Shown here one piece after another: positions 50,499-62,000 of a DNA stretch of 64,000 nucleotides. The notes under the pieces are model-generated. The model saw only the letters and a program-made list of their open reading frames with translations. It was not told where the DNA came from and did not search any database. The translations under genes and the position numbers were made by a program. The DNA is from Thermoanaerobaculia bacterium (lineage in GTDB: Bacteria; Acidobacteriota; Thermoanaerobaculia; Multivoradales; J023): positions 341,313 through 405,312 of the forward strand of contig JAUIJL010000005.1 of assembly GCA_030431255.1 (NCBI GenBank), written 5' to 3'. Positions within the stretch are counted from its first letter, which is position 1; every line of letters begins with the position of its first letter.

Positions 50499-51959
50499 AT
50501 GAGCAGTCAGTCGTCCTTTAGTTTTCCTCGAATCCTGCTGAGCAGTCTTCCGATCCTGTCGCTCAGCCTCGTGTCCTGCACCCAAGCCCAAATCGCCAAC
50601 TCCGGCACCTCCTGCGGACCCAACCTCACTCCCTTGGAGATCAACGAAAACACCACCGTCTGCGTGTTGGCCGCCGATTCAACCGCGAGCTCCGGACAAG
50701 ATCCGAGCCCAGCCGTCTTCACCACCGACCAATGCCCGAACGGCCTCGGCACGATCGATCCGGACACCCAGACCTGTTCCTTCGAAGGTGGGTTTAAAGG
50801 AATGAAACAATTTCCAACCGCCGGCTCCACCTACTTCACCAGCTTGCCTTACAGCAGCGGCGCTTGTTTCCTCGACGTCACCGAGGACTACCTCAAAAAA
50901 CTCCTAGGCGTCGAGACTTGCCAAAACAACAGCACCAACGGCTGCGCGGGTCTCGCGGCGGTAAATCCTGTGCTCTTCGGGTACACGGTCTTGGCTCCCG
51001 AAGCGGTCGGCCTCGGTATTCAGCGCATTGAGGTCACCGCCGGGGGCAGCGGTTATAGCCAAGCCCCGACGGTTGAGCTGGTCCGTACCACCGACGCGGG
51101 CAGCGGCGCCCAAGCTCAGGCGGTCGTCCAAGGGGGAAAGGTCACCGAGGTGAAGATTCTCAATCCGGGTGAAAACTATCTTTTGCCGCCGATCGTTCGC
51201 TTTCAAGCCGTGGACGGAGGCAGCGGGGCCGAAGCGGAGGCCCACACCAAAAGCCTGGGCGGATGGGGCTGCACGGACTCGGGAGTCCCCCATGGCGGCA
51301 GCATCGCTCCCTATCGACCGAGCGGGGTTGCTTACAAGCTCACCGGACCGTCCGGCAACGAGGCGGTGGTGGCGGTGGTGGACCGTTGTGGCGGAACCGT
51401 GCAATTTTCTTCCAACGGTCCGGTGCACGAAAACCCGTCGAGCTGTGCCGGATTCCAGAATCAGCTCAACGGTGAGGACTGCGCGTTTTCGGATGGGCCC
51501 AACAATAGCTGTGGCTGCGGTGACTCCAATCTCTCATTCCAACACCCCGAGGATTGGAATCTATGGACCCCCTGGGCCCCCGGCTTCGGCACCGCTCCAC
51601 CCCTCTATCCGACTCTGACCCCCAAATGCGATTCCAATCAATGCGTCGATTGGTGTGCCGGTAACAACCACCCCCATTTCGACCTCGACCAGAAGACGTT
51701 CGCATTCCTATGCCCCGAAGGCGACGGCTCGTGCACCTTGAGCAAGGTAGAGCCCTTTGTCGTGCCGTCCTTGGATCCCGAAGCTGCCGGAGGTCCACTT
51801 CCACTGGTGGAGTGCGACGTCAATGCCGGGGTTCAGCAATGCTGCTCGGCCAGCGGCTGTGGCGGAAAGGTCTTATCGAACCGGGATGCCCACAATTGCA
51901 AGGTGAAGAGCCGCGGCAAAAGCTGGCACAGCGCTGCCGGAGACTGTGTGAATCTCTGA
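50499..51959 (+). CDS. Expansin/barwin-like secreted lipoprotein
   Basis: A 486-residue lipoprotein: signal peptide and lipobox LVSC with C27. Residues 175-260 contain two Gly/Ser repeats (TAGGSGYSQAPTVEL and the like). The C-terminal half is Cys-rich and shows VVAVVDRCGG and HPHFDLDQKTFAFLC, hallmarks of the double-psi beta-barrel of expansins, barwin and GH45-type proteins. It should act on cell-wall polysaccharide outside the cell, but catalytic residues cannot be assigned. AGGAG precedes the ATG at 50499. It is divergent from the sigma-54 operon and may share its enhancer. Confidence 0.8.
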   Translation: MSSQSSFSFPRILLSSLPILSLSLVSCTQAQIANSGTSCGPNLTPLEINENTTVCVLAADSTASSGQDPSPAVFTTDQCPNGLGTIDPDTQTCSFEGGFKGMKQFPTAGSTYFTSLPYSSGACFLDVTEDYLKKLLGVETCQNNSTNGCAGLAAVNPVLFGYTVLAPEAVGLGIQRIEVTAGGSGYSQAPTVELVRTTDAGSGAQAQAVVQGGKVTEVKILNPGENYLLPPIVRFQAVDGGSGAEAEAHTKSLGGWGCTDSGVPHGGSIAPYRPSGVAYKLTGPSGNEAVVAVVDRCGGTVQFSSNGPVHENPSSCAGFQNQLNGEDCAFSDGPNNSCGCGDSNLSFQHPEDWNLWTPWAPGFGTAPPLYPTLTPKCDSNQCVDWCAGNNHPHFDLDQKTFAFLCPEGDGSCTLSKVEPFVVPSLDPEAAGGPLPLVECDVNAGVQQCCSASGCGGKVLSNRDAHNCKVKSRGKSWHSAAGDCVNL

Positions 51960-51981
51960 CCCGAACGGCCCGCTCCGCGGG

Positions 51982-52638
51982 TCAACCCTCGATCAAAGCG
52001 TGGGACACGCTCAACGTGGCGATATACAGCAACATCACGGCCGCAGCCGCGGCCGTGCGCAAGAGGATCGATCGGCTCTCGGTGAGCCGGAACGCCCACC
52101 ACGCGGAAGCCCCGAGGATCGCCTCGGGAATCAGCACGTAGAGGGCAACGGGCCCCCATGCCTTGACGCCCACGGGATGCCACACGGGAATGAGGGTTAG
52201 GGTCGCCTCGGCGATGCCGAAGATCAGCACCGACAACGCGGCGCTGCCGAGCGCCGCGGATCGGGTTCCCCATCTTTGCGCCAAATCCTCGCCGAGACCG
52301 ACGATGAGGAAGAGCGGGGTGATCCACAACAAACCCATGAAGGCGCTGACCGGCCCGAGCTTCGGGAATTGGAGGTCCGGGAATTCCAAGGTGCCGAGCA
52401 CCTCGACCAAAAACCAATCGGGAAAGATCTGCATCCACGAAAGGGGAAAGAGAAAACCCCAGATCCGAATCCAGCGGGGCTCCACGCACCGAACCGCGAA
52501 TAGCGGCAGGGCGAGGTTGTAGAGCACGCCGGCGATGAAGAACCGCCAACCCATGGGGACGGAGCTCGGCAACAGCACGAAGGCGCCGCCGGCCACCGCG
52601 TAGAGCCCATGAAAGACCCAAATCCTGGAGTCGTTCAT
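51982..52638 (-). CDS. Polytopic membrane protein of unknown function
   Basis: A 218-residue protein with about six membrane segments, beginning with the short WVFHGLYAVAGGAFVLL helix and containing many Trp and Pro (FLFPLSWMQIFPDWFLVEVLG). It resembles DUF-type bacterial membrane proteins, but I cannot name one with confidence. It is a single gene, convergent with the lipoprotein gene and divergent from the MacB-domain lipoprotein. The ribosome site is weak. Confidence 0.75.
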   Translation of the reverse strand: MNDSRIWVFHGLYAVAGGAFVLLPSSVPMGWRFFIAGVLYNLALPLFAVRCVEPRWIRIWGFLFPLSWMQIFPDWFLVEVLGTLEFPDLQFPKLGPVSAFMGLLWITPLFLIVGLGEDLAQRWGTRSAALGSAALSVLIFGIAEATLTLIPVWHPVGVKAWGPVALYVLIPEAILGASAWWAFRLTESRSILLRTAAAAAVMLLYIATLSVSHALIEG

Positions 52639-52790
52639 GGAGACACCGTCTCGATGTGAGTCACCATGCCCGGATTATAAGTGGATCTTCCGGAGCCTCG
52701 CCCAATCATTGGGGCCGAATGGGCCGGCGCCCGGGCGCGTACTCCTCCCATACCCAGCACCCAACATCCTTGTACCCACCAGGAGCAACT

Positions 52791-53237
52791 ATGGGACCCC
52801 AAAACGCCGGCCTCCCTCCCCAGACCGTCTTCGTCTTGACCATCTCCGCTTTGACCCTCGTCTTCCTGACCGCCTGCCACAAACCAGAGACCGAAACCCC
52901 TTCCTACCCCTTGGAACGACTGGAGCCGGCGGCCTCAACCACTCTCACCACCACCGAGCACTCATTCTCGGTCCAAGCCGCGATCGCCCCCCAAGGCTTC
53001 TTCGACGCCCATCCGGTCTACCTCGGACGGGGGTTCATCGAGCAGGATCATCAACCCTCCGCCACACCGTCCGTGGTGCTCAGCCACGGGTTGTGGGAAC
53101 AGCTAGGGGCCTCCCCGGGCGCGGTCGGCTCAACGGTTTTGCTCCACGGTGAGCAGCATACGATTCTAGGCATCACCGTGAAGGATCCGTCCCTGGAGGC
53201 AAAGGCCGACCTCCTGCTGCCCCTCTCCGGGAGCTGA
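52791..53237 (+). CDS. Small lipoprotein with an isolated MacB periplasmic-core fragment
   Basis: A 148-residue lipoprotein with lipobox LTAC (C29) and AGGAG before the ATG at 52791. Residues 60-135 match the MacB_PCD domain of acidobacterial FtsX/MacB permeases (GFFDAHPVYLGRGF, VVLSHGLWEQLGA, then GEQHTILGI) but none of the four membrane segments or the rest of the permease is present. It looks like a domain fragment turned into a stand-alone outer or inner membrane lipoprotein. It lies 110 bases before the ECF sigma gene and could be a substrate or sensor of that regulon. Confidence 0.78.
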   Translation: MGPQNAGLPPQTVFVLTISALTLVFLTACHKPETETPSYPLERLEPAASTTLTTTEHSFSVQAAIAPQGFFDAHPVYLGRGFIEQDHQPSATPSVVLSHGLWEQLGASPGAVGSTVLLHGEQHTILGITVKDPSLEAKADLLLPLSGS

Positions 53238-53346
53238 TAACATCGAGCTGCTCGATGACGCCACCGCTTCTGTCCGTGCCGACCGCTTTGTCGTCGGCGT
53301 TTCAGCTCCATTGCGGCTCAGCATCGACATTCAAGGGGGGATTGCC

Positions 53347-53910
53347 ATGGGGGACGTCGAGGGCGCTGCACCCGCCGACACCTCGTTCCAAAACAGCTCG
53401 TCGCGTTCGGAATTGGACGAGATCATGCCGCGGATGTACGAGGACATGCGTGCCCTGGCGGTGCATATGTTGAGCGATCAAGGTCCGGTGGTGACCCTAC
53501 AGCCCACCAGCTTGGTCCACGAGGCCTATCTGCGCTTGCTGGACCAACGCAAAGCCGACTGGCAAGACCGGCTCCATTTCTTCCGCATCGCCGCACGGGT
53601 CATGCGCCGCGTGCTCGCCGACCACTGCCGCGGCCGACTGGCGGACAAACGGGGAGGCGCGGCGGTAAGAGTCGAGATTTCCGGGCTCGACATCGGCGAC
53701 ACCCCTCGTCCCGTCGACGTGTTGGCCGTGGACCGGCTGCTCGACGAGCTGGAATCTTTCGATCCCGAGCGAGCCCGAATCGTGGAGCTGCGTTTCTTCT
53801 CCGGTTTGACCTTGGAGGAAACCGCCCAAGCCCTCGACATCTCAAAAGCGACAGTTAAACGGCATTGGACCGTGGCCAAAGCATGGTTGGCCCGCGAGCT
53901 GACCCGCTGA
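53347..53910 (+). CDS. ECF sigma factor, acidobacterial/planctomycete kinase-linked type
   Basis: A 187-residue sigma-70-family protein. Region 2 reads QPTSLVHEAYLRLLDQ and FFRIAARVMRRVLADHCR; region 4 is VELRFFSGLTLEETAQALDISKATVKRHW with a helix-turn-helix. This subfamily is normally encoded next to a Ser/Thr kinase-TPR protein, as here, 15 bases downstream. AAGGGGGG before ATG at 53347 sets the start. No anti-sigma factor is seen; control by kinase phosphorylation is the usual idea. Confidence 0.93.
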   Translation: MGDVEGAAPADTSFQNSSSRSELDEIMPRMYEDMRALAVHMLSDQGPVVTLQPTSLVHEAYLRLLDQRKADWQDRLHFFRIAARVMRRVLADHCRGRLADKRGGAAVRVEISGLDIGDTPRPVDVLAVDRLLDELESFDPERARIVELRFFSGLTLEETAQALDISKATVKRHWTVAKAWLARELTR

Positions 53911-53925
53911 GCCCCCTGAGCTGCG

Positions 53926-56802
<2,877 letters not shown>

Positions 56803-56906
56803 CAGCATCAATTTGAGCCCTTTTCCAACGGCACGGCGCGTAGTGGCCAAAGCGATCGATCGACCGTGAGGTCGGCACCACTCACACCCGAGCCGAGGAG
56901 CTCAAG

Positions 56907-57773
56907 ATGCGCACCCCAAACTCGCCGCAATTTCTTTTCCTGCTGATCGTCTTGGCTTGCCTGCTCACCGGCGCGGCTCGACCGACCTCCGCTGATCTGA
57001 GCGAAGAGGTCCGTGTGCTGCTCCGACACCTGGATCCGGTGATCGAAGGTTTCACCGCAGCCGAGCCTTGTGGTCTCGAGGGCATCAACCCCAACGTCAC
57101 CGGGCGGTGTCTTTCGATCAGCAACGGTGGCGACGATGAGCCTCTCGAGCCGTGCACCTCCGGCAATCTGACGACCAGCGAATCGAGCACCGGGGCCTCC
57201 TACCGAGCTGAGCTCCCCCATCCGTCCAAAACCGAAAACGCCGCTTTGTGTAGCCCCACGGCGCTGAGCCTGGATCTCTGGACCGTGAGCCGAGCCACCG
57301 GGGCGGGCGGCACGGAAGCACTGACCGTCGTGCCGACGGCCAGAGAATTGTGGACGGTGCCCACAGTCAGAACCTCGTGCGGCTCCTGGCAGCTCGACAT
57401 GGTGATCGACCCACCGCCCCTACAAACGCCGTCCGCCCTGGTGGTCGAACGGGATCTTCCCGACTCCGAGCACGGTTCCGCGAGCGGCATCCTCAGCCTG
57501 GGCATTCGTTCCAGATTCACCCGGGCGGACGGTGCCATTGTGGAAATCCCGAGCCTGATCGACCTCGACCTGACCGGTACCTGGAGCCGCGAGCCCGCCG
57601 AAAGCGGATCCGAGCCGTTCCGAGTCGAGCTTCTGCCGGCGGCCCCCTCTTCGTCCTGCTGGCAGAGCCGGTGGATCGACGGGCAGCCCGTGTTGATCAA
57701 CCTATGCCACGAGTCTCTTTGCTTAGACGACACGCCACCGTGCTCGCCTTGGTGCGTCGAGCCCGGCGTCTAG
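56907..57773 (+). CDS. Secreted cysteine-containing protein, unknown
   Basis: A 288-residue protein with a clear signal peptide (FLFLLIVLACLLTGAARPTSA). The mature part is beta-rich with about ten scattered Cys, suggesting disulfides, and a C-terminal CHESLCLDDTPPCSPWC cluster. No family recognised. GAGGAG precedes the ATG. It follows the kinase gene by about 100 bases and could be part of its regulon. Confidence 0.75.
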   Translation: MRTPNSPQFLFLLIVLACLLTGAARPTSADLSEEVRVLLRHLDPVIEGFTAAEPCGLEGINPNVTGRCLSISNGGDDEPLEPCTSGNLTTSESSTGASYRAELPHPSKTENAALCSPTALSLDLWTVSRATGAGGTEALTVVPTARELWTVPTVRTSCGSWQLDMVIDPPPLQTPSALVVERDLPDSEHGSASGILSLGIRSRFTRADGAIVEIPSLIDLDLTGTWSREPAESGSEPFRVELLPAAPSSSCWQSRWIDGQPVLINLCHESLCLDDTPPCSPWCVEPGV

Positions 57774-57895
57774 TCCGTCCCTAGCTCCAACGGCTCTCGG
57801 GGAGGGACCCCTGAGCCGGCCTCTCTCGGAATCAGCAGTTTCCCAACGGGCCCTTGTGCCCATTCGATAACCCCTGCCTTGAAAAGGAGATCGTC

Positions 57896-59017
57896 ATGTT
57901 TGTTCCACAAACCCCGACCACGCCTTCGAGCTCGCTCCGCCGGCTGACCCTGGGCTCGGCCGTCGCCCTGCTCACCGTCGCACCCATCCATGCTCAACCC
58001 GCTCAATTGGTCTACTCCATCGATTTCCAAGGGCCGACCGCGGGCACGGGCATCAGCCCCGCGGACGTCCTGCTACCGGGCCCCGCGATCTTCGTCCCCG
58101 CCGCGGCCTTCGGTTTGGTGGCGACCCCGGCCACCGGCCAAGTGGAGGTCGACGCGATCTCCAAATGCTCCAAGACCCTGTGGCCCGGGGTCATCGATCT
58201 GGTCTTCACAGTCGATGAGCAGGCGGCCGGCATCAACTCGCCCGGCGCGCCGGACGTCGCCTCGGAAGGGACGTCCGGCAATCAACAAGCTTCCGCCGAC
58301 GTCTTCGCTTACCTCAAATCCGTGGGCAATCTCGGGATTTTCGACGGCGACGGCCTGGCGCCGTTTCCGGGTCCGGCCTTGGGGCTGATCGAGCCCAACC
58401 CGGCGATCTTCGGCTTGCCGGATCAGGGCGACACCGTCGACGGCCTGTTCTATGAGAATCCCTACCATCAACGGATTTACTTCTCCCTCGACGCCGCCTG
58501 GATGGATCCGCTCGAAGGCTTTCCCGTCAACAGCGGCACCGCCGCGGTCAACGGCGTCGCCCCCGGTGACATCCTCGTCTACGTGCCCGGAGCCACCCCC
58601 GCGTCCACGGTCTACGCCGGTTACCAACAGCTGGGCCTCGGTCCCAACGACGACGTCGACGCCCTCATCGTGCACGACAGCGGCAACGGCATCTTCGACC
58701 CGAGCGTGTGGCCCTGGGATTGGTTCTGCGGCGCCCAAACCGACATGTTGCTCTTCTCCGTCCGCCGCGGCTCACCGATCATCGGCACCCTCGACACCCT
58801 CCAAGGCTTGCCCATCGAAGAGGGCGACGTGTTGACGGTGATGAACGGCGGCGCCACGCCTCCGGGCATCCTCGTCGCGGCGGAATCCCTGGGTCTGCGC
58901 ACCGTGCGCGGCGGCTACAACCTACCCTCGGGTTTTGCAGACGACCTCAACGGCATGGCGCGGCCGGTGGATCGAGCCCAGCAGGATCACAGCTGTGATC
59001 CCATGCCGTTGCAATGA
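57896..59017 (+). CDS. Secreted protein of unknown function (373 aa)
   Basis: A signal peptide runs through AVALLTVAPIHAQ. The mature protein is low in charge and rich in Gly, Pro and Asp, with strands such as QLVYSIDFQGPTAG, AGDEN-poor loops and only a few Cys. I recognise no family. It may be an adhesin or a calcium-binding exoprotein, but that is a guess. AAGGAG before ATG at 57896 fixes the start. A separate 122-base gap precedes it. Confidence 0.75.
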   Translation: MFVPQTPTTPSSSLRRLTLGSAVALLTVAPIHAQPAQLVYSIDFQGPTAGTGISPADVLLPGPAIFVPAAAFGLVATPATGQVEVDAISKCSKTLWPGVIDLVFTVDEQAAGINSPGAPDVASEGTSGNQQASADVFAYLKSVGNLGIFDGDGLAPFPGPALGLIEPNPAIFGLPDQGDTVDGLFYENPYHQRIYFSLDAAWMDPLEGFPVNSGTAAVNGVAPGDILVYVPGATPASTVYAGYQQLGLGPNDDVDALIVHDSGNGIFDPSVWPWDWFCGAQTDMLLFSVRRGSPIIGTLDTLQGLPIEEGDVLTVMNGGATPPGILVAAESLGLRTVRGGYNLPSGFADDLNGMARPVDRAQQDHSCDPMPLQ

Positions 59018-59036
59018 CTCCCGAATAGCGAGGTCC

Positions 59037-61163
59037 ATGACACAATCCGCAGCCATGAAATGGCTGCGCAACTTTCCCGCTGTGTGTCTCCCTGCGACCC
59101 TACTGCTCCTGATTTCATCCCTCCCGGCCGCCGCGCAGGAAGCACCGAGCTTCGACGACTCGACCACTGTGGTGGTGGTCGAGGTGCCGGTGAACGTGCA
59201 CCTCGACGGCAAAACGGTTCGCGGTCTGACCCGCGGCGATTTCGAAGTCCTCGAAGGGCGCCAACCCCGGGAGCTGGTGGGATTTGAGGTCGTGGACCTC
59301 GCCATGGAGACGGGACGATCCACGGCCCAGGAGTCGAGGCCTAGGATCCCGATCGCCGCTCGCCGCCACTTCCTGCTCTTCTTCGACCTCACCGCCGGCG
59401 GCCTGCAAGGGCTCCAAGGCGCGCGCGATTTGGTCGATTCCGGTCTCCATCCCCAGGATTTGGTGGGCGTCGGCGTTTATGGTCGAGCGGGAGCCGGTCT
59501 GTTGTTGGGATTCACTCCCGATCACGGGCAGGTCCTCGCGGTGCTCGATCGCCTGGGCTCGGATTTCGACACCTCCGACGGCAAAGATTCCGAGAAAGAT
59601 CCTACGCTCCTGGCCCGTCGGGATCCGCTACGCCTCATGCCCGATACCCGCGCGATCGATATCGCCCGCGAGGCCTTGGAGATGGACACGGGCGGCCGGG
59701 GTAGCGGGGCCGAGGTCTACTTTGAGATGAATCGCTCCAACATCAGCCAGGGACGATCCCGAGCGCGGGCCGAGGTGGGACGTTTTTCCGAGGCCCTCAG
59801 CACCTTGGCGGATGCCACCGCCAGGATCGACGGCCGCAAATTCCTGGTGCTCTTTTCCGCCGGATTCGACGACGACGTCTTTTTTGAGGAAGAGACCCTC
59901 ACCCGCCGATCCCTGCTCGACAGCCGCCAAGGCTCGACCGCCCTGCGGGATCTCCAGCGCATGACCGATCGCTTCGTCAAAGCGGGCTGGACGATCCAGA
60001 GCGTGGATTCCGCGGGCCTTCAAGAGGGGCGGAATCTCTCGGGAGGCACCAGCCTGGCCCTCTTGGCCAATGAAACCGGCGGCGAGACCTATCGCAGCTT
60101 CAACCACCTCAGCGGTGCCATGGACCAGATGCTCGACAAAACCTCGGTCACCTATTTATTGGCGTTCCGAGCGGACAACGTGTCCATGGACGGCGCGTTT
60201 CACAAGATCAAGGTGCGGCTGCCCAACGGCCCCCGAGGTGCGCGCTTGATCCATCGGCCGGGTTATCACGCGCCAAAACCCTTCGATTCGGAGGACGAAG
60301 GGGCGGACGCCACGGCCGATCGGTTTTCCGTGGCCGAAATGTTGCTTTCCGGCGAAAACAGCGGCAGCTTCAGCGTCGACTTCCTGCCGGTGAGCTTCCG
60401 CCAAAAAGACGCAACCCGCACCTTCACCTGGATCCACGCCACCGGACTCGAAGCACTGCCGAGCGACCAGCCCTTCAACCTGGAGCTCTTCGCCTACGTG
60501 CTGGATGCAAGCCAGAGAGTCCTCGACTTTTCGGTCCGCTCCTTCACCCTCGATCCGACCAAGGCCGGACCCCGGCTCGTCGGCGGTGGCCTACAGGCCT
60601 TGATGGATTTCGACCTACCCGCCGGAACCCACGATCTCCGGCTTTTGGTCCGCGAGCCGCAATCGGGCCGACACGCCCTGATCCGAGCCCCTTTCGAGGT
60701 GCCGTCCTTGGAAGAGACAGCCCCCGCCTTGCTGCCGCCGCTCTTGCTCGACGATGAGCTGAAGGGAGTGGTCGTGCGTCCTCAAGCCGACGACGGAACC
60801 TCGGATGATTACCCCTTCATCGCCGGCGAATCCGAGCAATTCGTGCCCGGTGTCCACCCCGCCTTGGCGCCCGGCAAACCGGTCCGCGTTTGCCTGATGG
60901 GTTACCACCTGACGCGCGCCGATCTGACCCTGAATATCGAGGTCTACGACGTCACGGATCTCCCGGCTGGAGAGCGCATCGATCAACAGCGGGTAGAGCT
61001 CGTAGGTCGCAGCGAAACCCGAGCCGACGGCCTTGACCGCCTCTATTTCAACCTGAATACCGCCGGACTCGCCAGCGGCAACTACGAGCTTCGGGCTTCG
61101 ATCGCAAATTCCGGCGATGGAAGCTCACAAGTGGTCGCGTCGCCTTTCCGCATCGGCGGCTGA
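59037..61163 (+). CDS. VWFA-related secreted protein (acidobacterial type)
   Basis: A 708-residue protein with a signal peptide ending near SSLPAAAQ. The N-terminal VVVVEVPVNVHLDGK and GLTRGDFEVLEGRQPREL are the hallmark of the VWFA-related proteins (TIGR03436) abundant in acidobacteria. The von Willebrand fold follows (LLFFDLTAGG), but the metal-site DxSxS is not intact. The C-terminal half is beta-rich and unassigned. It is probably a surface or periplasmic binding protein. ATG at 59037 has GAGG in front; ATG at 59055 is an alternative. Confidence 0.88.
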   Translation: MTQSAAMKWLRNFPAVCLPATLLLLISSLPAAAQEAPSFDDSTTVVVVEVPVNVHLDGKTVRGLTRGDFEVLEGRQPRELVGFEVVDLAMETGRSTAQESRPRIPIAARRHFLLFFDLTAGGLQGLQGARDLVDSGLHPQDLVGVGVYGRAGAGLLLGFTPDHGQVLAVLDRLGSDFDTSDGKDSEKDPTLLARRDPLRLMPDTRAIDIAREALEMDTGGRGSGAEVYFEMNRSNISQGRSRARAEVGRFSEALSTLADATARIDGRKFLVLFSAGFDDDVFFEEETLTRRSLLDSRQGSTALRDLQRMTDRFVKAGWTIQSVDSAGLQEGRNLSGGTSLALLANETGGETYRSFNHLSGAMDQMLDKTSVTYLLAFRADNVSMDGAFHKIKVRLPNGPRGARLIHRPGYHAPKPFDSEDEGADATADRFSVAEMLLSGENSGSFSVDFLPVSFRQKDATRTFTWIHATGLEALPSDQPFNLELFAYVLDASQRVLDFSVRSFTLDPTKAGPRLVGGGLQALMDFDLPAGTHDLRLLVREPQSGRHALIRAPFEVPSLEETAPALLPPLLLDDELKGVVVRPQADDGTSDDYPFIAGESEQFVPGVHPALAPGKPVRVCLMGYHLTRADLTLNIEVYDVTDLPAGERIDQQRVELVGRSETRADGLDRLYFNLNTAGLASGNYELRASIANSGDGSSQVVASPFRIGG

Positions 61164-61185
61164 CGCACTCCTCCGTCGGCGCCTC

Positions 61186-61887
61186 CTATTCGTGTCCCCA
61201 AGGGGCAGGCGGTGCATCAACGGCGGTGCCGAGATCGAAATCCACCTGAAAATGTCGACCGGGCCGCCGCATGACGTAAGAAAAACGCTCGCCCGGCACC
61301 AGCTCAAAGCTCCAGGTATTGGCCACCGAGTCCGGCAACCCATGTTGCTCGAATAGCTGTCGGGAATACTCGTCCACCGGGAAGTATTGGACCTCCGCGG
61401 ACCCCTCACCGTTGGACAACCCGCCATAAAGCGTGACCTCATCCTCCGTACCGTCCTCGTGGCGATGGTCGTGCTGCAAATGAACCACGCCGGCCGCTTC
61501 TCCTCCATCGCCCTGCCGGCGCGTCAGCACCCAAGTCCGCGATCGATTCGCACCCACATGAAAGGGAATCTCGATCCTATCCGGCTCACATCGCCGCACA
61601 TGCATGGTCATCGTCTGCTCAGCGAATCGCGCGTCCACCTCGTCATTCGACACCAAACGTCCCGCGAACGCTTTGCCACAAAGCGCCTCGATCCCCTGCC
61701 ACCAAGCGTCGAGGGATGTCGCATCAGCAGCCGACACCTGCGGCGGCTCAGCGACCGTTTCCGTCGACGGCGGCGGCTCAGCCGAGGAGGCATGCTCCAC
61801 CGCCGTGGGGTCACCGGCACAACCGGTGTACAACATCAGAACAAGCATCAGGAAGAACACACGCTGCGCAAAGTAGTTTTTGATCAT
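61186..61887 (-). CDS. Lipoprotein of unknown function (233 aa)
   Basis: A signal peptide with lipobox YTGC (C23) is followed by a Pro/Ser/Glu-rich linker to about residue 55, then a compact domain with two more Cys (ALCG, RRCEP) and many strands. No family recognised. GAGG precedes the ATG. It is a single gene pointing against the VWFA gene, with a 22-base convergent gap. Probably an outer membrane lipoprotein. Confidence 0.75.
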   Translation of the reverse strand: MIKNYFAQRVFFLMLVLMLYTGCAGDPTAVEHASSAEPPPSTETVAEPPQVSAADATSLDAWWQGIEALCGKAFAGRLVSNDEVDARFAEQTMTMHVRRCEPDRIEIPFHVGANRSRTWVLTRRQGDGGEAAGVVHLQHDHRHEDGTEDEVTLYGGLSNGEGSAEVQYFPVDEYSRQLFEQHGLPDSVANTWSFELVPGERFSYVMRRPGRHFQVDFDLGTAVDAPPAPWGHE

Positions 61888-62000
61888 GCCTCATTCTCTC
61901 CAACGGCCCAGAGTCGGGCAACCGGCGAGGCCGATGAGCCGCCCGTCTCCAGGGACGCCACGCCTCGCCATCCGCCCCACCGCCCCCGTAAAATCCACCC

